A DNA stretch of 64,000 bases from Alphaproteobacteria bacterium. GTDB lineage: Bacteria > Pseudomonadota > Alphaproteobacteria > Caulobacterales > Hyphomonadaceae. The DNA lies in contig JAHJSB010000023.1 in the NCBI GenBank assembly GCA_018830285.1, positions 62,001 through 126,000 on the forward strand, in the 5' to 3' direction. Position 1 is the first letter of the stretch, and the number at the start of each line of letters is the position of its first letter. Positions 34,790 to 44,737 of this stretch are shown here, piece by piece. The notes below the pieces were generated by a model. The model worked only from the letters and a program-made list of their open reading frames with translations. It had not been told where the DNA came from and made no database searches. The translations under genes and the position numbers were made by a program.

Positions 34790-36277
34790 CTATTCGGCCG
34801 CCTGAAGGATGACAGCGGCTTCGCGGTCGCCCGAGAAAGTCAGCACACCATCTTCGATCGGCGCCTTGCGAAGGTTCTTCATATCCTCGCGGTAGTTCAT
34901 GTTGAGCTTCCAGGGCTTTTCCTTGTGCTGGCGGGGAAGCGAGTCAATCGCGCGCGCGAAATAGCCTGACGAGAAGCCAACTACGAACGGGTCTGTTTCG
35001 GCCGGGAAGTGGTCGAGATAGGGCATGACGCTGGTGGTGCCTGTTTCGGTCATATGGTTGAGCACGCGGCAAACATATTCCGACGTGAGATCTGCCTTCA
35101 GGGTCCACGATGCATTCGTGTAGCCGAATGTCAGCGCCATGTTCGGGACGTTCGACAACATCACGCCCTTGTAGTTCAGAAGCTCTCCGGCATGGATCAG
35201 CTTGCCGTCGATGCTGGCCTCGATGCCGTTCATGTATTGAAGGTTCAGGCCGGTGGCCGAGATAATGATATCGGCTTCCAGCGTCTCGCCGGACTTCAGG
35301 CGGATGCCGTCAGCGGTGAAGGACTCGATATGGTCAGTGACGACGTCGGCCTTGCCCGATTTGAGGGCTTCGAACAGGTCGGAATCCGGAACGAGGCACA
35401 GGCGCTGTTCCCACGGCTTGTAGCTGGGGGTGAAGTGCTTCTCGACGTCATAGTCGGGCCCGAGTTCCTTGCGGACCATGCCGAGCAATTGTTCGCGAAC
35501 CTTTTCGGGCTTCGTCTGGGTCTGGTTGTAAAAGAACTGGCCCATCGTGACGTTGCGCCAGCGGATGACGTTGTAGGCCCAGCTCTCGGGCAGGATCTTG
35601 CGCAGGAAGGTTGCGAACTTGTCGACGGCCGGACGCGAAACGACGTAGGATGGCGACCGCTGCAGCATGGTGACATGCGCGGCCTTGTCGGTCATTGCCG
35701 GAACCAGCGTGACGGCTGTTGCGCCCGAGCCGATGATGACGACTTTCTTGCCGGTATAGTCGAGATCTTTCGGCCAGAGTTGGGGGTGGATGATCTGGCC
35801 CTTGAAGTCTGCTTCGTTCGGGAAGTCAGGCCGGAACGGCTTGTCGTAGCTGTAATAGCCGCCGCACAGGAACAGGAAGCGGCAAGTCGTGAGTTCGGTC
35901 GTGCCGCCATGGTCCAGGGTGACGTTCCATACATGATCGGCGCTGGACCAGTCTGCGGCCACGACCCTGGTATTGAACTGGATCTTGTCGGTAATGCCGT
36001 TCTCGTCGGCCGTTTCCCGGACATATTTGCGGATACTGGGACCATCAGCGATGGCCTTCGCATCCGTCCAAGGTTTGAAATTGTAGCCCAGCGTATACAT
36101 GTCGCTGTCCGAGCGGATGCCCGGATAGCGGAAGAGGTCCCACGTGCCGCCGATCGCGTCGCGCGCTTCAATGATCCGGTAGGTCCGGTCAGGGCATTCC
36201 CGGGTGAGGTGAACCGCTGCGCCAATGCCTGAAAGGCCCGCGCCGATGATGATTACGTCTGTGTTTGTCTGGGTCAT
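34790..36277 (-). CDS. Flavin-containing monooxygenase, Baeyer-Villiger type
   Basis: FAD- and NADPH-dependent oxygenase, 495 residues. FAD site GAGLSGIGAAVHL at 12-24; NADPH site VVIIGSGATAVTLV at about 179-192. Between them is the Baeyer-Villiger fingerprint F-x-G-x3-H-x3-W (Phe158, Gly160, His164, Trp168). The C-terminal half has SATGLNLQYMNG. Such enzymes turn ketones into esters or oxidise sulfur compounds. It is monocistronic. A TGAC-N6-GTCA palindrome lies 40 bases upstream. Substrate cannot be told from sequence. Confidence 0.93.
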   Translation of the reverse strand: MTQTNTDVIIIGAGLSGIGAAVHLTRECPDRTYRIIEARDAIGGTWDLFRYPGIRSDSDMYTLGYNFKPWTDAKAIADGPSIRKYVRETADENGITDKIQFNTRVVAADWSSADHVWNVTLDHGGTTELTTCRFLFLCGGYYSYDKPFRPDFPNEADFKGQIIHPQLWPKDLDYTGKKVVIIGSGATAVTLVPAMTDKAAHVTMLQRSPSYVVSRPAVDKFATFLRKILPESWAYNVIRWRNVTMGQFFYNQTQTKPEKVREQLLGMVRKELGPDYDVEKHFTPSYKPWEQRLCLVPDSDLFEALKSGKADVVTDHIESFTADGIRLKSGETLEADIIISATGLNLQYMNGIEASIDGKLIHAGELLNYKGVMLSNVPNMALTFGYTNASWTLKADLTSEYVCRVLNHMTETGTTSVMPYLDHFPAETDPFVVGFSSGYFARAIDSLPRQHKEKPWKLNMNYREDMKNLRKAPIEDGVLTFSGDREAAVILQAAE

Positions 36278-36316
36278 GCCCGAACGCTACAACGGCAATG
36301 CGAATGCCACAATACA

Positions 36317-36330
36317 TGACGCAGGTGTCA
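36317..36330. promoter_or_regulatory. TGAC-N6-GTCA palindrome upstream of the monooxygenase gene
   Basis: Perfect four-base inverted half-sites spaced by six bases, 40 bases before the monooxygenase start and 20 bases beyond the suhB stop. It could be an operator for a dimeric regulator. The match is short, so the call is weak. Confidence 0.22.
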
Positions 36331-36349
36331 CATATTAATAGTGTCGGGC

Positions 36350-37174
36350 TTATTCGACTGCTGCGGCCTTGCCGAAGGCGGCTGCGTGGCGGATTTGTTT
36401 CTGGACGAGCGGGAAGATGTCCTCGTTGCCGGCGACGATTGAGCCCGTTGTCAGCATATCACCGCCGTCGATCTCCTCGACATAGCCGCCTGCTTCGCGC
36501 ACGAGAACGACACCGGCGGCGATGTCCCAGGACTTGAGATCGCGTTCCCAGAATCCGTCGAACCGGCCAGCAGCGACCCAGGCGAGATCGAGCGCGGCCG
36601 AGCCATAGCGGCGGATGCCGGCACAGACAGGGGTCATCGCGGCGATTTCGCGGGCAAAGCCAATATGCCAGGCTTCAGACTTGCCAACCCAGGGCGTGCC
36701 TGTGGCGATGACGGAATCGCCGAGCTTGCGGCGGGTGGCGACGCGCAATTTGCGCTGTTCCAGCCAGGCACCGCGACCGGTTTCAGCCCAGAAGATTTCA
36801 TTCTTGGCGACATCGAAGACGACGCCGGCGAACAGCTTGCCTTCGCGCTCAAGGGCGATTGAAACGCAATAGTGCGGCTGGCCGTGCAGGAAGTTCAGCG
36901 TGCCGTCGAGTGGGTCGACGATGAAGCGGTTGGACTTGTCGGTGCCCTCGATGATGCCGCGCTCTTCCATGACGAAGCCATAGCCCGGGCGGGCCTTGGA
37001 GAGCTGGGAATAGATGATTTCCTCGGCGCGGTGATCGGCGTTGGAGACGAAATCGCCGGGGCCCTTCTTGGAGACCTGGAGGTTCTCGACTTCGCCGAAA
37101 TCACGCGCCAGGGCCCGGCCTGCGGCACGGGCGGCGGTGATCATCACGGAACCGACGGGGGAGGGCTTTGACAT
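36350..37174 (-). CDS. suhB: Inositol monophosphatase family protein
   Basis: Mg2+-dependent phosphatase of 274 residues. Metal-site motifs are the Glu in FVMEERGIIEG, VDPLDGTLNFLHG and SWDIAAGVVLVREAGG. In Enterobacteria SuhB also binds NusA/RNAP in rRNA antitermination, but that role is not visible here. It lies 12 bases downstream of efp on the same strand, suggesting co-transcription. The paralogue cysQ at 60144-60932 is a separate family branch. Confidence 0.93.
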   Translation of the reverse strand: MSKPSPVGSVMITAARAAGRALARDFGEVENLQVSKKGPGDFVSNADHRAEEIIYSQLSKARPGYGFVMEERGIIEGTDKSNRFIVDPLDGTLNFLHGQPHYCVSIALEREGKLFAGVVFDVAKNEIFWAETGRGAWLEQRKLRVATRRKLGDSVIATGTPWVGKSEAWHIGFAREIAAMTPVCAGIRRYGSAALDLAWVAAGRFDGFWERDLKSWDIAAGVVLVREAGGYVEEIDGGDMLTTGSIVAGNEDIFPLVQKQIRHAAAFGKAAAVE

Positions 37175-37186
37175 GTGTGGTCCTGA

Positions 37187-37753
37187 CTAGTCTGCGCGGC
37201 GCAGGTAGGTGCTGTCGGCCGTCTGGACGATGATGCGCTCGCCGACGCCAACGAATGGCGGGACGAGGACGCGGATATCGCCGGTGCACATGGCCGGCTT
37301 GAAGCTGTTGGCAGCCGTCTGGCCTTTGACGACCGGCTCGGTATCGAGAATCTCGAGTGTGACCTGGTCGGGCAGGGCGACGCCGATCGGGCGTTCGCCA
37401 TAGAACTCGATCTGGACCATCATAGAGTCCTGAAGGAAGGCGCCCTGGTCACCGATGAAATCGCGCTCGATCATGATCTGCTCAAAGGTCTCGGTGTCCA
37501 TGAAGGTGAACGCATTTTCGTCGGCGAAGAGGAACTGGAACTCTTTCTGCTCAAGACGCACGCGCTCGACCGACTCGTTGGCCCGGAAACGGGTGTTGGA
37601 CTTCGACCCGTTGAACAGGTTGCGAAGCTCGACCTGGTTGAAGGCGCCACCCTTGCCGGGTTTGACGGCCATGGTCTTGATTGCGCGCCAGACGGTGCCT
37701 TCGTGCTCGATGACATTGCCGGGTTTGATTTCATTACCATTGATCTTGGGCAT
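37187..37753 (-). CDS. efp: Elongation factor P
   Basis: Relieves ribosome stalling at polyproline. The 188-residue product, from ATG 37753 with AAGGACGAC upstream, has the three-domain layout: [44 protein letters not shown] (domain I, with the modifiable Lys in PGKGGAF), then [24 protein letters not shown] and the C-terminal [16 protein letters not shown]. No modification enzyme gene (epmA/epmB) is present in the window. The extension to 37810 has no family match. Confidence 0.97.
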   Translation of the reverse strand: MPKINGNEIKPGNVIEHEGTVWRAIKTMAVKPGKGGAFNQVELRNLFNGSKSNTRFRANESVERVRLEQKEFQFLFADENAFTFMDTETFEQIMIERDFIGDQGAFLQDSMMVQIEFYGERPIGVALPDQVTLEILDTEPVVKGQTAANSFKPAMCTGDIRVLVPPFVGVGERIIVQTADSTYLRRAD

Positions 37754-37821
37754 TGAAGTCGTCCTTGTTGGGGTTTGGCGCGGGTTAAGCCTTTGCCGCG
37801 CGAGGGTCAAGCGGCGGGGTG

Positions 37822-38493
37822 TTAACGCGGTTGCAGCTGGTCCAGCAGGGCATTGAAGGCCGCAACTGCGGCAGCGGCGCCCTGTGGATGGTTCCAGACG
37901 CCAGCGGAAACGGCAAGGAAATCAGCGCCAGCGGTGACCAGCGGCGCAGCGTTCTCGACCGTGATGCCGCCGATCGCGACGCAGGGGAGTTCCATCGTCT
38001 CCTGCCAGAATTCGAGGAGCTCAAGCTCGGCGGGGACGGTGCCGGCCTTGGTCGCCGTCGGGTAGAAGGCGCCAAAGGCGACATAGTCGGCGCCCTGTTC
38101 GCCGGCAGCCATCGCCGCGTGGCGGCTGTTCTTTGCGGTGGCGCCGAGAATGGAGTCGGGGCCTACGATCTCGCGCGCCTGTTTGATGGACATGTCCTCG
38201 GGGCCGATATGGACGCCATCAGCGCCCAGTTCCACGGCGAGTTCCGGACTGTCATTGATGATGATGGCGGCGCCATAGGCCTGGGCCATGGCGGTGATGG
38301 CTTCGGCGACGGCCCGTGTTGCGGCGACATCGATCTTGCCGTCATCATCCTTCAGGCGAATTTGCAGGCAGGCGACGTCACCCGCTTCGAGCGCGCCTTC
38401 GAGCACGGCGGCGAACTCGGGCACATCATCAATGTGCGGCGGGGTGATGAGATAGAGGCGGGTGCGTTCGCGCAGGGGGATTTTTTCGGCCAT
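37822..38493 (-). CDS. thiE: Thiamine-phosphate synthase
   Basis: Joins HMP-pyrophosphate and thiazole phosphate to thiamine phosphate. TIM-barrel of 223 residues with [13 protein letters not shown] (pyrophosphate/substrate Arg-Lys), [58 protein letters not shown] and [28 protein letters not shown]. Position 105 region reads ATAKN where many ThiE proteins have SCHN/ST, so it could belong to the TenI-like branch. It is 68 bases upstream of efp and on the same strand. Confidence 0.85.
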   Translation of the reverse strand: MAEKIPLRERTRLYLITPPHIDDVPEFAAVLEGALEAGDVACLQIRLKDDDGKIDVAATRAVAEAITAMAQAYGAAIIINDSPELAVELGADGVHIGPEDMSIKQAREIVGPDSILGATAKNSRHAAMAAGEQGADYVAFGAFYPTATKAGTVPAELELLEFWQETMELPCVAIGGITVENAAPLVTAGADFLAVSAGVWNHPQGAAAAVAAFNALLDQLQPR

Positions 38494-38544
38494 GGGCGGG
38501 CTCTGTAGCTGAAGCGGGCGATGGAAGGAAGCAGGCCGTGGCGG

Positions 38545-38772
38545 TTACTTCGGCCCGACGCGGATCGTGCTGGCGGGATTGCTGGCCAGCGCCTTGCCCT
38601 TGCGCATCGGGCGGGGCTCAAGATCGCCGCCGCAATTCGGGCAGATGCCGTCGAGAGGGCCGTCGGCGCAATCGGCGCAGAAGGTGCACTCGAAGGAGCA
38701 GATGAAGGCGCCCACTTCGTCAGGGGCGAGGTCGCAATCGCAGCGTTCACAATTGGGGCGCATCTCAAGCAT
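38545..38772 (-). CDS. DUF1272 zinc-ribbon protein
   Basis: A 75-residue protein with eight cysteines arranged as CERCDCDL, CSFECTFCADC and CPNCGG, which closely match DUF1272. The paired CxxC sites probably bind zinc. ATG 38772 starts eight bases after the M3 peptidase stop, so it is downstream in the same operon. A second ATG three codons later (MRPNC) is possible. Function of the family is unknown. Confidence 0.9.
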   Translation of the reverse strand: MLEMRPNCERCDCDLAPDEVGAFICSFECTFCADCADGPLDGICPNCGGDLEPRPMRKGKALASNPASTIRVGPK

Positions 38773-38780
38773 GCGAGGGC

Positions 38781-40880
38781 CTATTTCTTCGTTTTCATCG
38801 GTTTGCCGGACCTGGCCGCGTCGACCAGCTTCTGTTCGTAGGCTTCCGGCGTCCAGTCGCGACCGAGGAAATCGTGCACGAGCTGTGCGGCCGGTTTGGA
38901 TGAGCCGGGCGCGAGGACAAGGTCGCGATAGCGTTCGGCGGTGACCGTGTCGCGCAGACCGTTTGTCTCGAACACGGTGAACAGGTCCGTCGCGATCGCA
39001 AGCGACCATTGGTAAGTATAGATGATCGCCGAATACCCGTCGAGGTGTCCGAGGCTGGCATAGCGATGCGTGTCGGGCAGGGTTTCGAACGGGCTGAGGG
39101 CCGACTGGCGCGCATCCCAGAGCTGGTCCAAGTCCACTTCGTCCGGCGGACGGTTGTAATAATCGAGCGATATATAGGCGTAGGTCAGCTGGCGCAGCGT
39201 GCCGAGGCCTTTGCCGAAGTCGCGGGCGGCATTCATTTTTGCGACGAGTTCCCGCGGGATGGTCTCGCCATCTGCGTTCACGGCGAACTTGGCGAGCGTG
39301 TCATAGTCCCAGACCCAGTTTTGCAGCATCTGCGATGGAGCTTCGATAAAGTCCCACTCGAGATTGCTCATGCTGAGATTGGCGAAATCCGGCTGGGCGG
39401 AGAACATCTGGTGGATGAGGTGGCCAAACTCGTGAAGGAAGGTCTCGACTTGTTGGTGCTCCATCAGGCCGGTCGTGTGATCGCCTGCCGGAAAGTTGCA
39501 CATCAGCGCCCCGACCGGAACGCCGTCGGATGTCGGACCGAAGCGGATCGGGAAGGCGGCGGCGTGCTTGAACTTGCTGTCGCGGGGATGCATGTCGAGG
39601 AAGAAGCGACCGATCAGCTCGCCATTGCGGTACATCTCGTGGGCGGTGACACTTTCGTCCCAGACCGGGGTATCGGCCCAATCGCGGATCTCGACACCGA
39701 ACAGATCCTGCACCAGCGAGAAGATCCCGCTGCGAACATTGTCATAAGCGAAATACTGGCGCACTTCCTGACTGTCGAGCGCATAGTCCGATTGCCGGAT
39801 CTGCTCTGCAAGGTAGGCGCTGCTCCACTCGGGCACGCTGTCGGCATCGGGCTGTGTTTCGACGAGCTTGGCGAGAAGACGCTGGTACTCGATGCCTGCG
39901 GCATCCGTCGCGGCGGTTTCCACACGCGACAGGAAGGCTTCGGCGACTTCCGGCGAACCTGTCATCTTGTCTTCGGTGACATAGGCGGCCCAGTTCGGGT
40001 AGCCGAGCAGGGTGGCCAGCTCGTAGCGCTTTTCCAGAAGCTTGCGCAGCGGTTCGACATTCTCAGGATAGGCGCGGTCGCTGTCGACCTCGCGGAGTTC
40101 CTTGCGCAGCGCTTCGTTCGGCGAATAGCTGTAGATGGGCCCGGTATCGGGATAGTCGGTCGTGATCGTGACCTGGCCGTTTTCGTCAGGCTGGTGCGCG
40201 TCGATATAGTCCTGCGGCATGCCGATCAGCGCATCGACGGATTCCAGCACGACCTTACCCTGGATTTCGCGGAGGTTCTTGCTGAACACGGAACTGATCT
40301 CGGCCAGTTCGGCGTTCAGGGTACGGACCTTGTCACGGGTTTCCTCATCCTCGTCGATGCCGGACCGGCGATAGTCGCGCAGGAGGCGGGCCAGCAGGAA
40401 GGCTTCGCGCTCGTTGAGCGTGGCCGCGTCAATCGCGGCAAGACGGTCATAGATCGGCCTCGACAGGCTGAGGCGTGTCATCACATCGGACGTGCGTTGC
40501 TGGCAAAGGTCGCCGACTTCGCGCAGGCTGGCATCGGGATTGGCCTCAGCCACCACACTGGCTTCGCCATAACCGATCGAGTAGCCGAGGTTTGTGAGTG
40601 TATCGAGAAATTTGAGATCGGCAGCACCTGCAGTTGCGTCGCGTGCCTCCATGTCGGCGATCATCTTGTTCACGAGATCGAGGGAATTGCCGCAGCGTAT
40701 CGTGAAGGCGTCAGCGCTTGCGGGGGCGACAACGAGCTGCGCCATCATCGCTTTGGCTTCTGTCTCGAGCACGTTGACCGGCGCCGGGGCGGGCACTTCG
40801 GCCTGTTTTGCTGCCGGTGTGCAGGCGGCCGCAATCAGCGCGAGACTGGCAAGCGGCAACGCAAGCGGGAGGATTCTCAT
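38781..40880 (-). CDS. M3 family zinc metallopeptidase lipoprotein (peptidyl-dipeptidase type)
   Basis: 699 residues. The N-terminus has a lipoprotein signal (LASLALIAAAC, cysteine at about 20), placing it in the periplasm or outer membrane. The M3 catalytic site HEFGHLIHQ lies near residue 485, with the third zinc ligand expected in the SNLEWDFIEAPSQML segment. Upstream is a long helical domain with RDKVRTLNAELAEISSVFSKNL. Cytosolic Dcp/OpdA enzymes lack a lipobox, so this is an exported relative. It likely cleaves short peptides. Confidence 0.93.
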   Translation of the reverse strand: MRILPLALPLASLALIAAACTPAAKQAEVPAPAPVNVLETEAKAMMAQLVVAPASADAFTIRCGNSLDLVNKMIADMEARDATAGAADLKFLDTLTNLGYSIGYGEASVVAEANPDASLREVGDLCQQRTSDVMTRLSLSRPIYDRLAAIDAATLNEREAFLLARLLRDYRRSGIDEDEETRDKVRTLNAELAEISSVFSKNLREIQGKVVLESVDALIGMPQDYIDAHQPDENGQVTITTDYPDTGPIYSYSPNEALRKELREVDSDRAYPENVEPLRKLLEKRYELATLLGYPNWAAYVTEDKMTGSPEVAEAFLSRVETAATDAAGIEYQRLLAKLVETQPDADSVPEWSSAYLAEQIRQSDYALDSQEVRQYFAYDNVRSGIFSLVQDLFGVEIRDWADTPVWDESVTAHEMYRNGELIGRFFLDMHPRDSKFKHAAAFPIRFGPTSDGVPVGALMCNFPAGDHTTGLMEHQQVETFLHEFGHLIHQMFSAQPDFANLSMSNLEWDFIEAPSQMLQNWVWDYDTLAKFAVNADGETIPRELVAKMNAARDFGKGLGTLRQLTYAYISLDYYNRPPDEVDLDQLWDARQSALSPFETLPDTHRYASLGHLDGYSAIIYTYQWSLAIATDLFTVFETNGLRDTVTAERYRDLVLAPGSSKPAAQLVHDFLGRDWTPEAYEQKLVDAARSGKPMKTKK

Positions 40881-41000
40881 CAGGTGCAGTCCTCGGCAAA
40901 GGGCAGGGGTGCCTGGGCAGGGCCCCGCCAGAGTTGGAACGGCACTATGGTCCGGGCGCGCAGCGTGTGTCCAGCCTTGTCCGGCGACGCTGCGCGCACA

Positions 41001-41025
41001 ATAAAAGGCGGCCCGCAGGCCGCCT
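41001..41025 (-). terminator. Rho-independent terminator of the aldolase gene
   Basis: A perfect 8-base stem AGGCGGCC/GGCCGCCT with a 4-base loop (41006-41025), followed on the minus strand by TTTAT. It lies 24 bases after the aldolase stop. Confidence 0.85.
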
Positions 41026-41048
41026 GTTTCAGAACAGGGGAGAGCGGA

Positions 41049-41966
41049 TCAACCGGCGCGGGACGCCTGGAAGATGCCGTCAATCGTTGACGCCAGTATC
41101 GCATCGAATTCCGCGTCGCTCTGCTTGGCCGAAAGCCCCTCGGTGAGGGCGCGTGAGAAGCTGGCAATCATGTGCGTGTTGCACGACAGCTTGGCGTTGG
41201 CATCGTCGCGGCTGTAACCGCCAGACAGGGCCACGACGCGCATGACGCGCGGGTGTTCGCACAGCGATTTGTACTGGTTGGCTTTTTCCGGGAGCGACAG
41301 TTTCAGCATGACCTGCTTGTCGGCGGGCATGGCATCGAGCTGTTTCGTGATCTCGGCGAGCAGGATATCTTCGGCTTCGGCCTTGTCGGCGATCGTGATC
41401 GTGACTTCCGGTTCGATAATCGGCATCAGGCCATGGCCGAGGATCTGGCGGCCGACGTCGAACTGCTGGGCGACGACGGCGGCAATGCCCTTGGGGCTGG
41501 CGGCATGGATGACGGAGCGCATCTTGGTGCCGAAAATCCCCTTGGCGACAGCGCGCTCGAGCAGGTGGTCGAGTTCGGGCATCGGCTTCATCAGCTGGAC
41601 GCCGTCAGCCTCGTCGGCCAAGCCTTTGTCGACTTTCAGGAAGGGAACGACGCTGCGCTTTTCCCAGAGGTATTGCGCGGTCGGAATGCCGTCAATATCG
41701 CCGTCCATTGTGCGTTCGAACAGGATCGCGCCCATGACCTTGTCGCCGGTGAAGGCCGGTGACTTGATGATACGCGCACGCATTTCGTGAATCTTGCCGA
41801 ACATTTCCTCGTCGTTGGCATAGTCGCTTTCCTCGACGCCATAGAGGCGGAGGGCTTTCGGCGTGGAGCCGCCCGACTGGTCGAGCGCGGCAATGAAGCC
41901 GGCTTTATTGGCGGCCTGTTCGGCCATTGCTGCATTATCCATGATCATTACCGCGTCAAAACTCAT
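41049..41966 (-). CDS. fda: Fructose-bisphosphate aldolase class I
   Basis: Schiff-base aldolase of glycolysis/gluconeogenesis, 305 residues. It matches the Staphylococcus FdaA-type class I enzymes along its length: [67 protein letters not shown] with the active-site lysine region, PIIEPEV and [20 protein letters not shown] 41966 is preferred to a TTG at 42008. It lies downstream of pgk and gap on the same strand, but a 286-base gap and its own terminator suggest partly separate expression. Confidence 0.95.
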   Translation of the reverse strand: MSFDAVMIMDNAAMAEQAANKAGFIAALDQSGGSTPKALRLYGVEESDYANDEEMFGKIHEMRARIIKSPAFTGDKVMGAILFERTMDGDIDGIPTAQYLWEKRSVVPFLKVDKGLADEADGVQLMKPMPELDHLLERAVAKGIFGTKMRSVIHAASPKGIAAVVAQQFDVGRQILGHGLMPIIEPEVTITIADKAEAEDILLAEITKQLDAMPADKQVMLKLSLPEKANQYKSLCEHPRVMRVVALSGGYSRDDANAKLSCNTHMIASFSRALTEGLSAKQSDAEFDAILASTIDGIFQASRAG

Positions 41967-42024
41967 TGTTTGGGGACCTGCTATTTGGTTTGCAGGGACT
42001 GCATTCAAGTACCGTGCCCAAACA
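41967..42024 (-). promoter_or_regulatory. Inverted repeat in the aldolase leader
   Basis: TGTTTGGG (41967-41974) and CCCAAACA (42017-42024) are perfect 8-base inverted arms 42 bases apart. The first arm abuts the start codon. In the mRNA this could fold into a stem with the ribosome binding region in the loop, or it could be an operator. No regulator is identified. Confidence 0.3.
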
Positions 42025-42252
42025 TGGCGTCAACAGCCCGTATTGCGTGCGCCCATGATCGCGAAAATCGCTGCATTTTCGGGCGATTGCGGGCTTTGGG
42101 GCCCGTGCTGCGAGGCTAGAACGCTGTAAATCGGCGTGGAAAAGGGGCGAATCCCGACAGCTTCAATTGACGGCCTTCAGGTGGCGAACAAAATGGGATC
42201 GCTATCATTCCTGCCGACCTGCGCGATTTGCCGCAGGCTGTGCCAATTGGGG

Positions 42253-43446
42253 TCAGGCCTTGAGCGCGTCGACGCCGGGAAGGGGCTTGCCCTCCATCCA
42301 TTCCAGGAAGGCCCCGCCCGCGGTCGAGACGAAGGTGAAATCGTCTGCGACACCAGCATGATTGAGGGCAGCGACCGTGTCACCGCCGCCAGCCACGGCG
42401 ACCAGCTTGCCAGCCCTGGCGCGCGCAGCAGCAGCCTTTGCTGCGGCGACCGTGGCGGTGTCGAAAGGGGTCAGTTCGAACGCGCCGAGCGGGCCGTTCC
42501 AGACCAGTGTCTTGGCCGAATCCATGGCATCTGTGAGCGCGGCGACGGTTTGCGGGCCAGCGTCAAGGATCATCTCGTCGTCTGCCACATCGTCCAGTCC
42601 GCAGGTGCGGTGGGGCGCGTTGGCGGCGAAGGCCTTGGCGACGACAAGATCGACCGGCAGGAGTATCTCGCAGCCATTCTGCTTTGCGATCGCCTCGATT
42701 TCACGGGCAGTATCCGCCAGGTCATGCTCGCAGAGCGACTTGCCAACCGCGTGGCTGCGGGCCGCGAGGAATGTGTTCGCCATGCCGCCACCGATGGCGA
42801 GCATGCCGACCTGGGTGACGAGGTTCTTCAGGAGATCGATCTTGGAAGACACCTTGGCGCCGCCGACGACGGCGAGCACGGGCTTTTCCGGATTGCCGAG
42901 AGCCTTCTCGAGCGCATCGAGTTCGCGCTCCATGGCGCAGCCGGCATAGGCGGGCAGGAGTTCGGCGAGCACGGCGGTCGAGACATGGCGGCGATGGGCC
43001 GCCGAAAAGGCGTCGTTGACATAGAGGTCGCCGAGCAAAGCGATCTCTTTCGCAAGGTCCATGTCGCCGGTTTCCTCGCCTGCATGAAAGCGGGTATTCT
43101 CAAGCAGGATCACTCCGGCTGGCCGCAGGTCGGCAATCGCCGCCTTCACATGGTCTCCCACGCAATCGGCGACGAAGCTGACATTCGAGCCGAGCACCTG
43201 GGCGAACGCACCGGCGATGGGCGCAAGGCTCATCTCCGCAACGCGCTTGCCCTTGGGGCGGCCAAAGTGAGCCAGCAGCGCAACCTTGGCACCCTGCGTG
43301 CGCAGGGTCTGCACCGTCTCCACGGCAGCGCGAAGGCGCGTGTCATCGGTGACGAGGCCCTTGTCCATCGGCACGTTGAAATCAACGCGGACGAGGGCTG
43401 TCTTGCCTTTGAGGTCGCCCGCGTCGGCGATGCGTTTGAAGTTCAT
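42253..43446 (-). CDS. pgk: Phosphoglycerate kinase
   Basis: Makes ATP from 1,3-bisphosphoglycerate, 397 residues, standard length. Motifs: [77 protein letters not shown] and [11 protein letters not shown]. It starts 13 bases after the gap stop, so the two form an operon. The 286-base stretch downstream to the aldolase start holds an inverted repeat but no gene. Confidence 0.98.
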   Translation of the reverse strand: MNFKRIADAGDLKGKTALVRVDFNVPMDKGLVTDDTRLRAAVETVQTLRTQGAKVALLAHFGRPKGKRVAEMSLAPIAGAFAQVLGSNVSFVADCVGDHVKAAIADLRPAGVILLENTRFHAGEETGDMDLAKEIALLGDLYVNDAFSAAHRRHVSTAVLAELLPAYAGCAMERELDALEKALGNPEKPVLAVVGGAKVSSKIDLLKNLVTQVGMLAIGGGMANTFLAARSHAVGKSLCEHDLADTAREIEAIAKQNGCEILLPVDLVVAKAFAANAPHRTCGLDDVADDEMILDAGPQTVAALTDAMDSAKTLVWNGPLGAFELTPFDTATVAAAKAAAARARAGKLVAVAGGGDTVAALNHAGVADDFTFVSTAGGAFLEWMEGKPLPGVDALKA

Positions 43447-43459
43447 CGCCTTCAGGCCC

Positions 43460-44470
43460 CTACAGGAATTTCGACATCACGAGCGCTGTATCGCTCATGC
43501 GGGTCGCGAAGCCCCATTCATTGTCATACCAGGTCAGGATCGAGACGAAATTGCCGTCCATGACCTTGGTCTGGTCAAGGTGGAAGATCGACGAGCGATT
43601 GTCGTGAATGAAATCGCACGAGACGTTCGGCTGGTCGGTGAAGCCGAGTACGCCCTTCATCGGGCCGTCGTTTGCGGCAGCGATGATCGCGGCGTTGATC
43701 TCTTCCGGCGTCGTCTTCTTTTTCGACACGAATTTCAGGTCGACGACCGAGACGTTCGGCGTCGGGACGCGGATCGAGATGCCGTCGAGCTTGCCCTTGA
43801 GTTCCGGCAGGACGAGGCCGACAGCCTTGGCTGCGCCGGTCGATGTCGGGATCATCGACAGGGCTGCAGCGCGGGACCGGTAGAGGTCCTTGTGCATCTG
43901 GTCGAGCGATGGCTGGTCATTGGTATAGGAGTGGATCGTGGTCATCATGCCTTTTTCGATGCCGATCAGGTCGTTGAGGACCTTTGCGACAGGCGACAGG
44001 CAGTTCGTGGTGCACGACGCGTTGGAGACGACCATGTCGTCCTTGGTGATCGTGTCGTGGTTCACGCCGTAAACGATGGTCTTGTCGGCATTGGTGGCCG
44101 GTGCAGAGACGAGGACGCGCTTGGCACCGGCGGCAAGGTGGGCCGAGGCCTTTTCCTTGTCGGCGAAGATGCCGGTACATTCCATGGCGATATCAATATC
44201 GAGTTCGCGGTGCGGCAGGTCTTTCGGGTCGCGGATGGCGGTGCAGAGGATCGGCTTGCCATTGATCACGATCTTGTCGCCGTCGACCTGGACGTCGGCC
44301 GGAAAGCGGCCATGAACGGAGTCGAAGCGCAGGAGGTGGGCATTCGTGGCGACGGGGCCGAGATCATTGATCGCGACGACTTCAATGTCCTTGCGGTCAT
44401 GCTCGATGATGGAGCGCAGGACGAGACGTCCGATCCGGCCAAATCCATTGATTGCAACACGTATTGCCAT
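43460..44470 (-). CDS. gap: Glyceraldehyde-3-phosphate dehydrogenase
   Basis: NAD-dependent glycolytic enzyme, 336 residues. [15 protein letters not shown] (NAD site), catalytic Cys in SNASCTTNC near residue 152, [44 protein letters not shown] and [17 protein letters not shown] lies nine bases upstream of ATG. It heads the gap-pgk operon. The 267-base divergent gap to the DMT transporter carries both promoters; TTGCAA followed 17-18 bases later by an AT-containing hexamer is seen but not convincing. Confidence 0.98.
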   Translation of the reverse strand: MAIRVAINGFGRIGRLVLRSIIEHDRKDIEVVAINDLGPVATNAHLLRFDSVHGRFPADVQVDGDKIVINGKPILCTAIRDPKDLPHRELDIDIAMECTGIFADKEKASAHLAAGAKRVLVSAPATNADKTIVYGVNHDTITKDDMVVSNASCTTNCLSPVAKVLNDLIGIEKGMMTTIHSYTNDQPSLDQMHKDLYRSRAAALSMIPTSTGAAKAVGLVLPELKGKLDGISIRVPTPNVSVVDLKFVSKKKTTPEEINAAIIAAANDGPMKGVLGFTDQPNVSCDFIHDNRSSIFHLDQTKVMDGNFVSILTWYDNEWGFATRMSDTALVMSKFL

Positions 44471-44737
44471 TTTAAAATTCTCCTCAGACGGGACAAAAAC
44501 TGCGACTTTGCAGGCCCTTTACGATGCTGCGCTCCCCCCGTCCACCCGGATCGCCTGCGGTATCGGGCCACAAAACGGGACTTTCGGTGGTGCGGCTGTG
44601 CGGGGCCGGTTCCAATCTGCGCGGCTTGCAAGTTCCATGCTATTGCAGAGTGGACTTGAAGCGGGGCCCCTGTATTGCCTGTTGGCTTGCCATAGGGGGG
44701 CCATCCGGGTGAAGCGTCGTTTTCTTTGCAAGGCATC

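Noticed and set aside
39009-41090. A 693-codon plus-strand open frame opposite the M3 peptidase gene
   Set aside because: The minus strand encodes a complete peptidase with signal, catalytic motif and stop. The opposite frame is open only because of strong G/C third-position bias.
42210-42245. CCTGCG/CGCAGG hairpin after pgk considered as its terminator
   Set aside because: The stem is six bases with no T-run on the minus strand, so it was not listed.
44471-44737. Divergent gap between gap and the DMT transporter considered as holding a small RNA
   Set aside because: No terminator hairpin or convincing promoter pair bounding a transcript was found. It is best read as two promoters and leaders.
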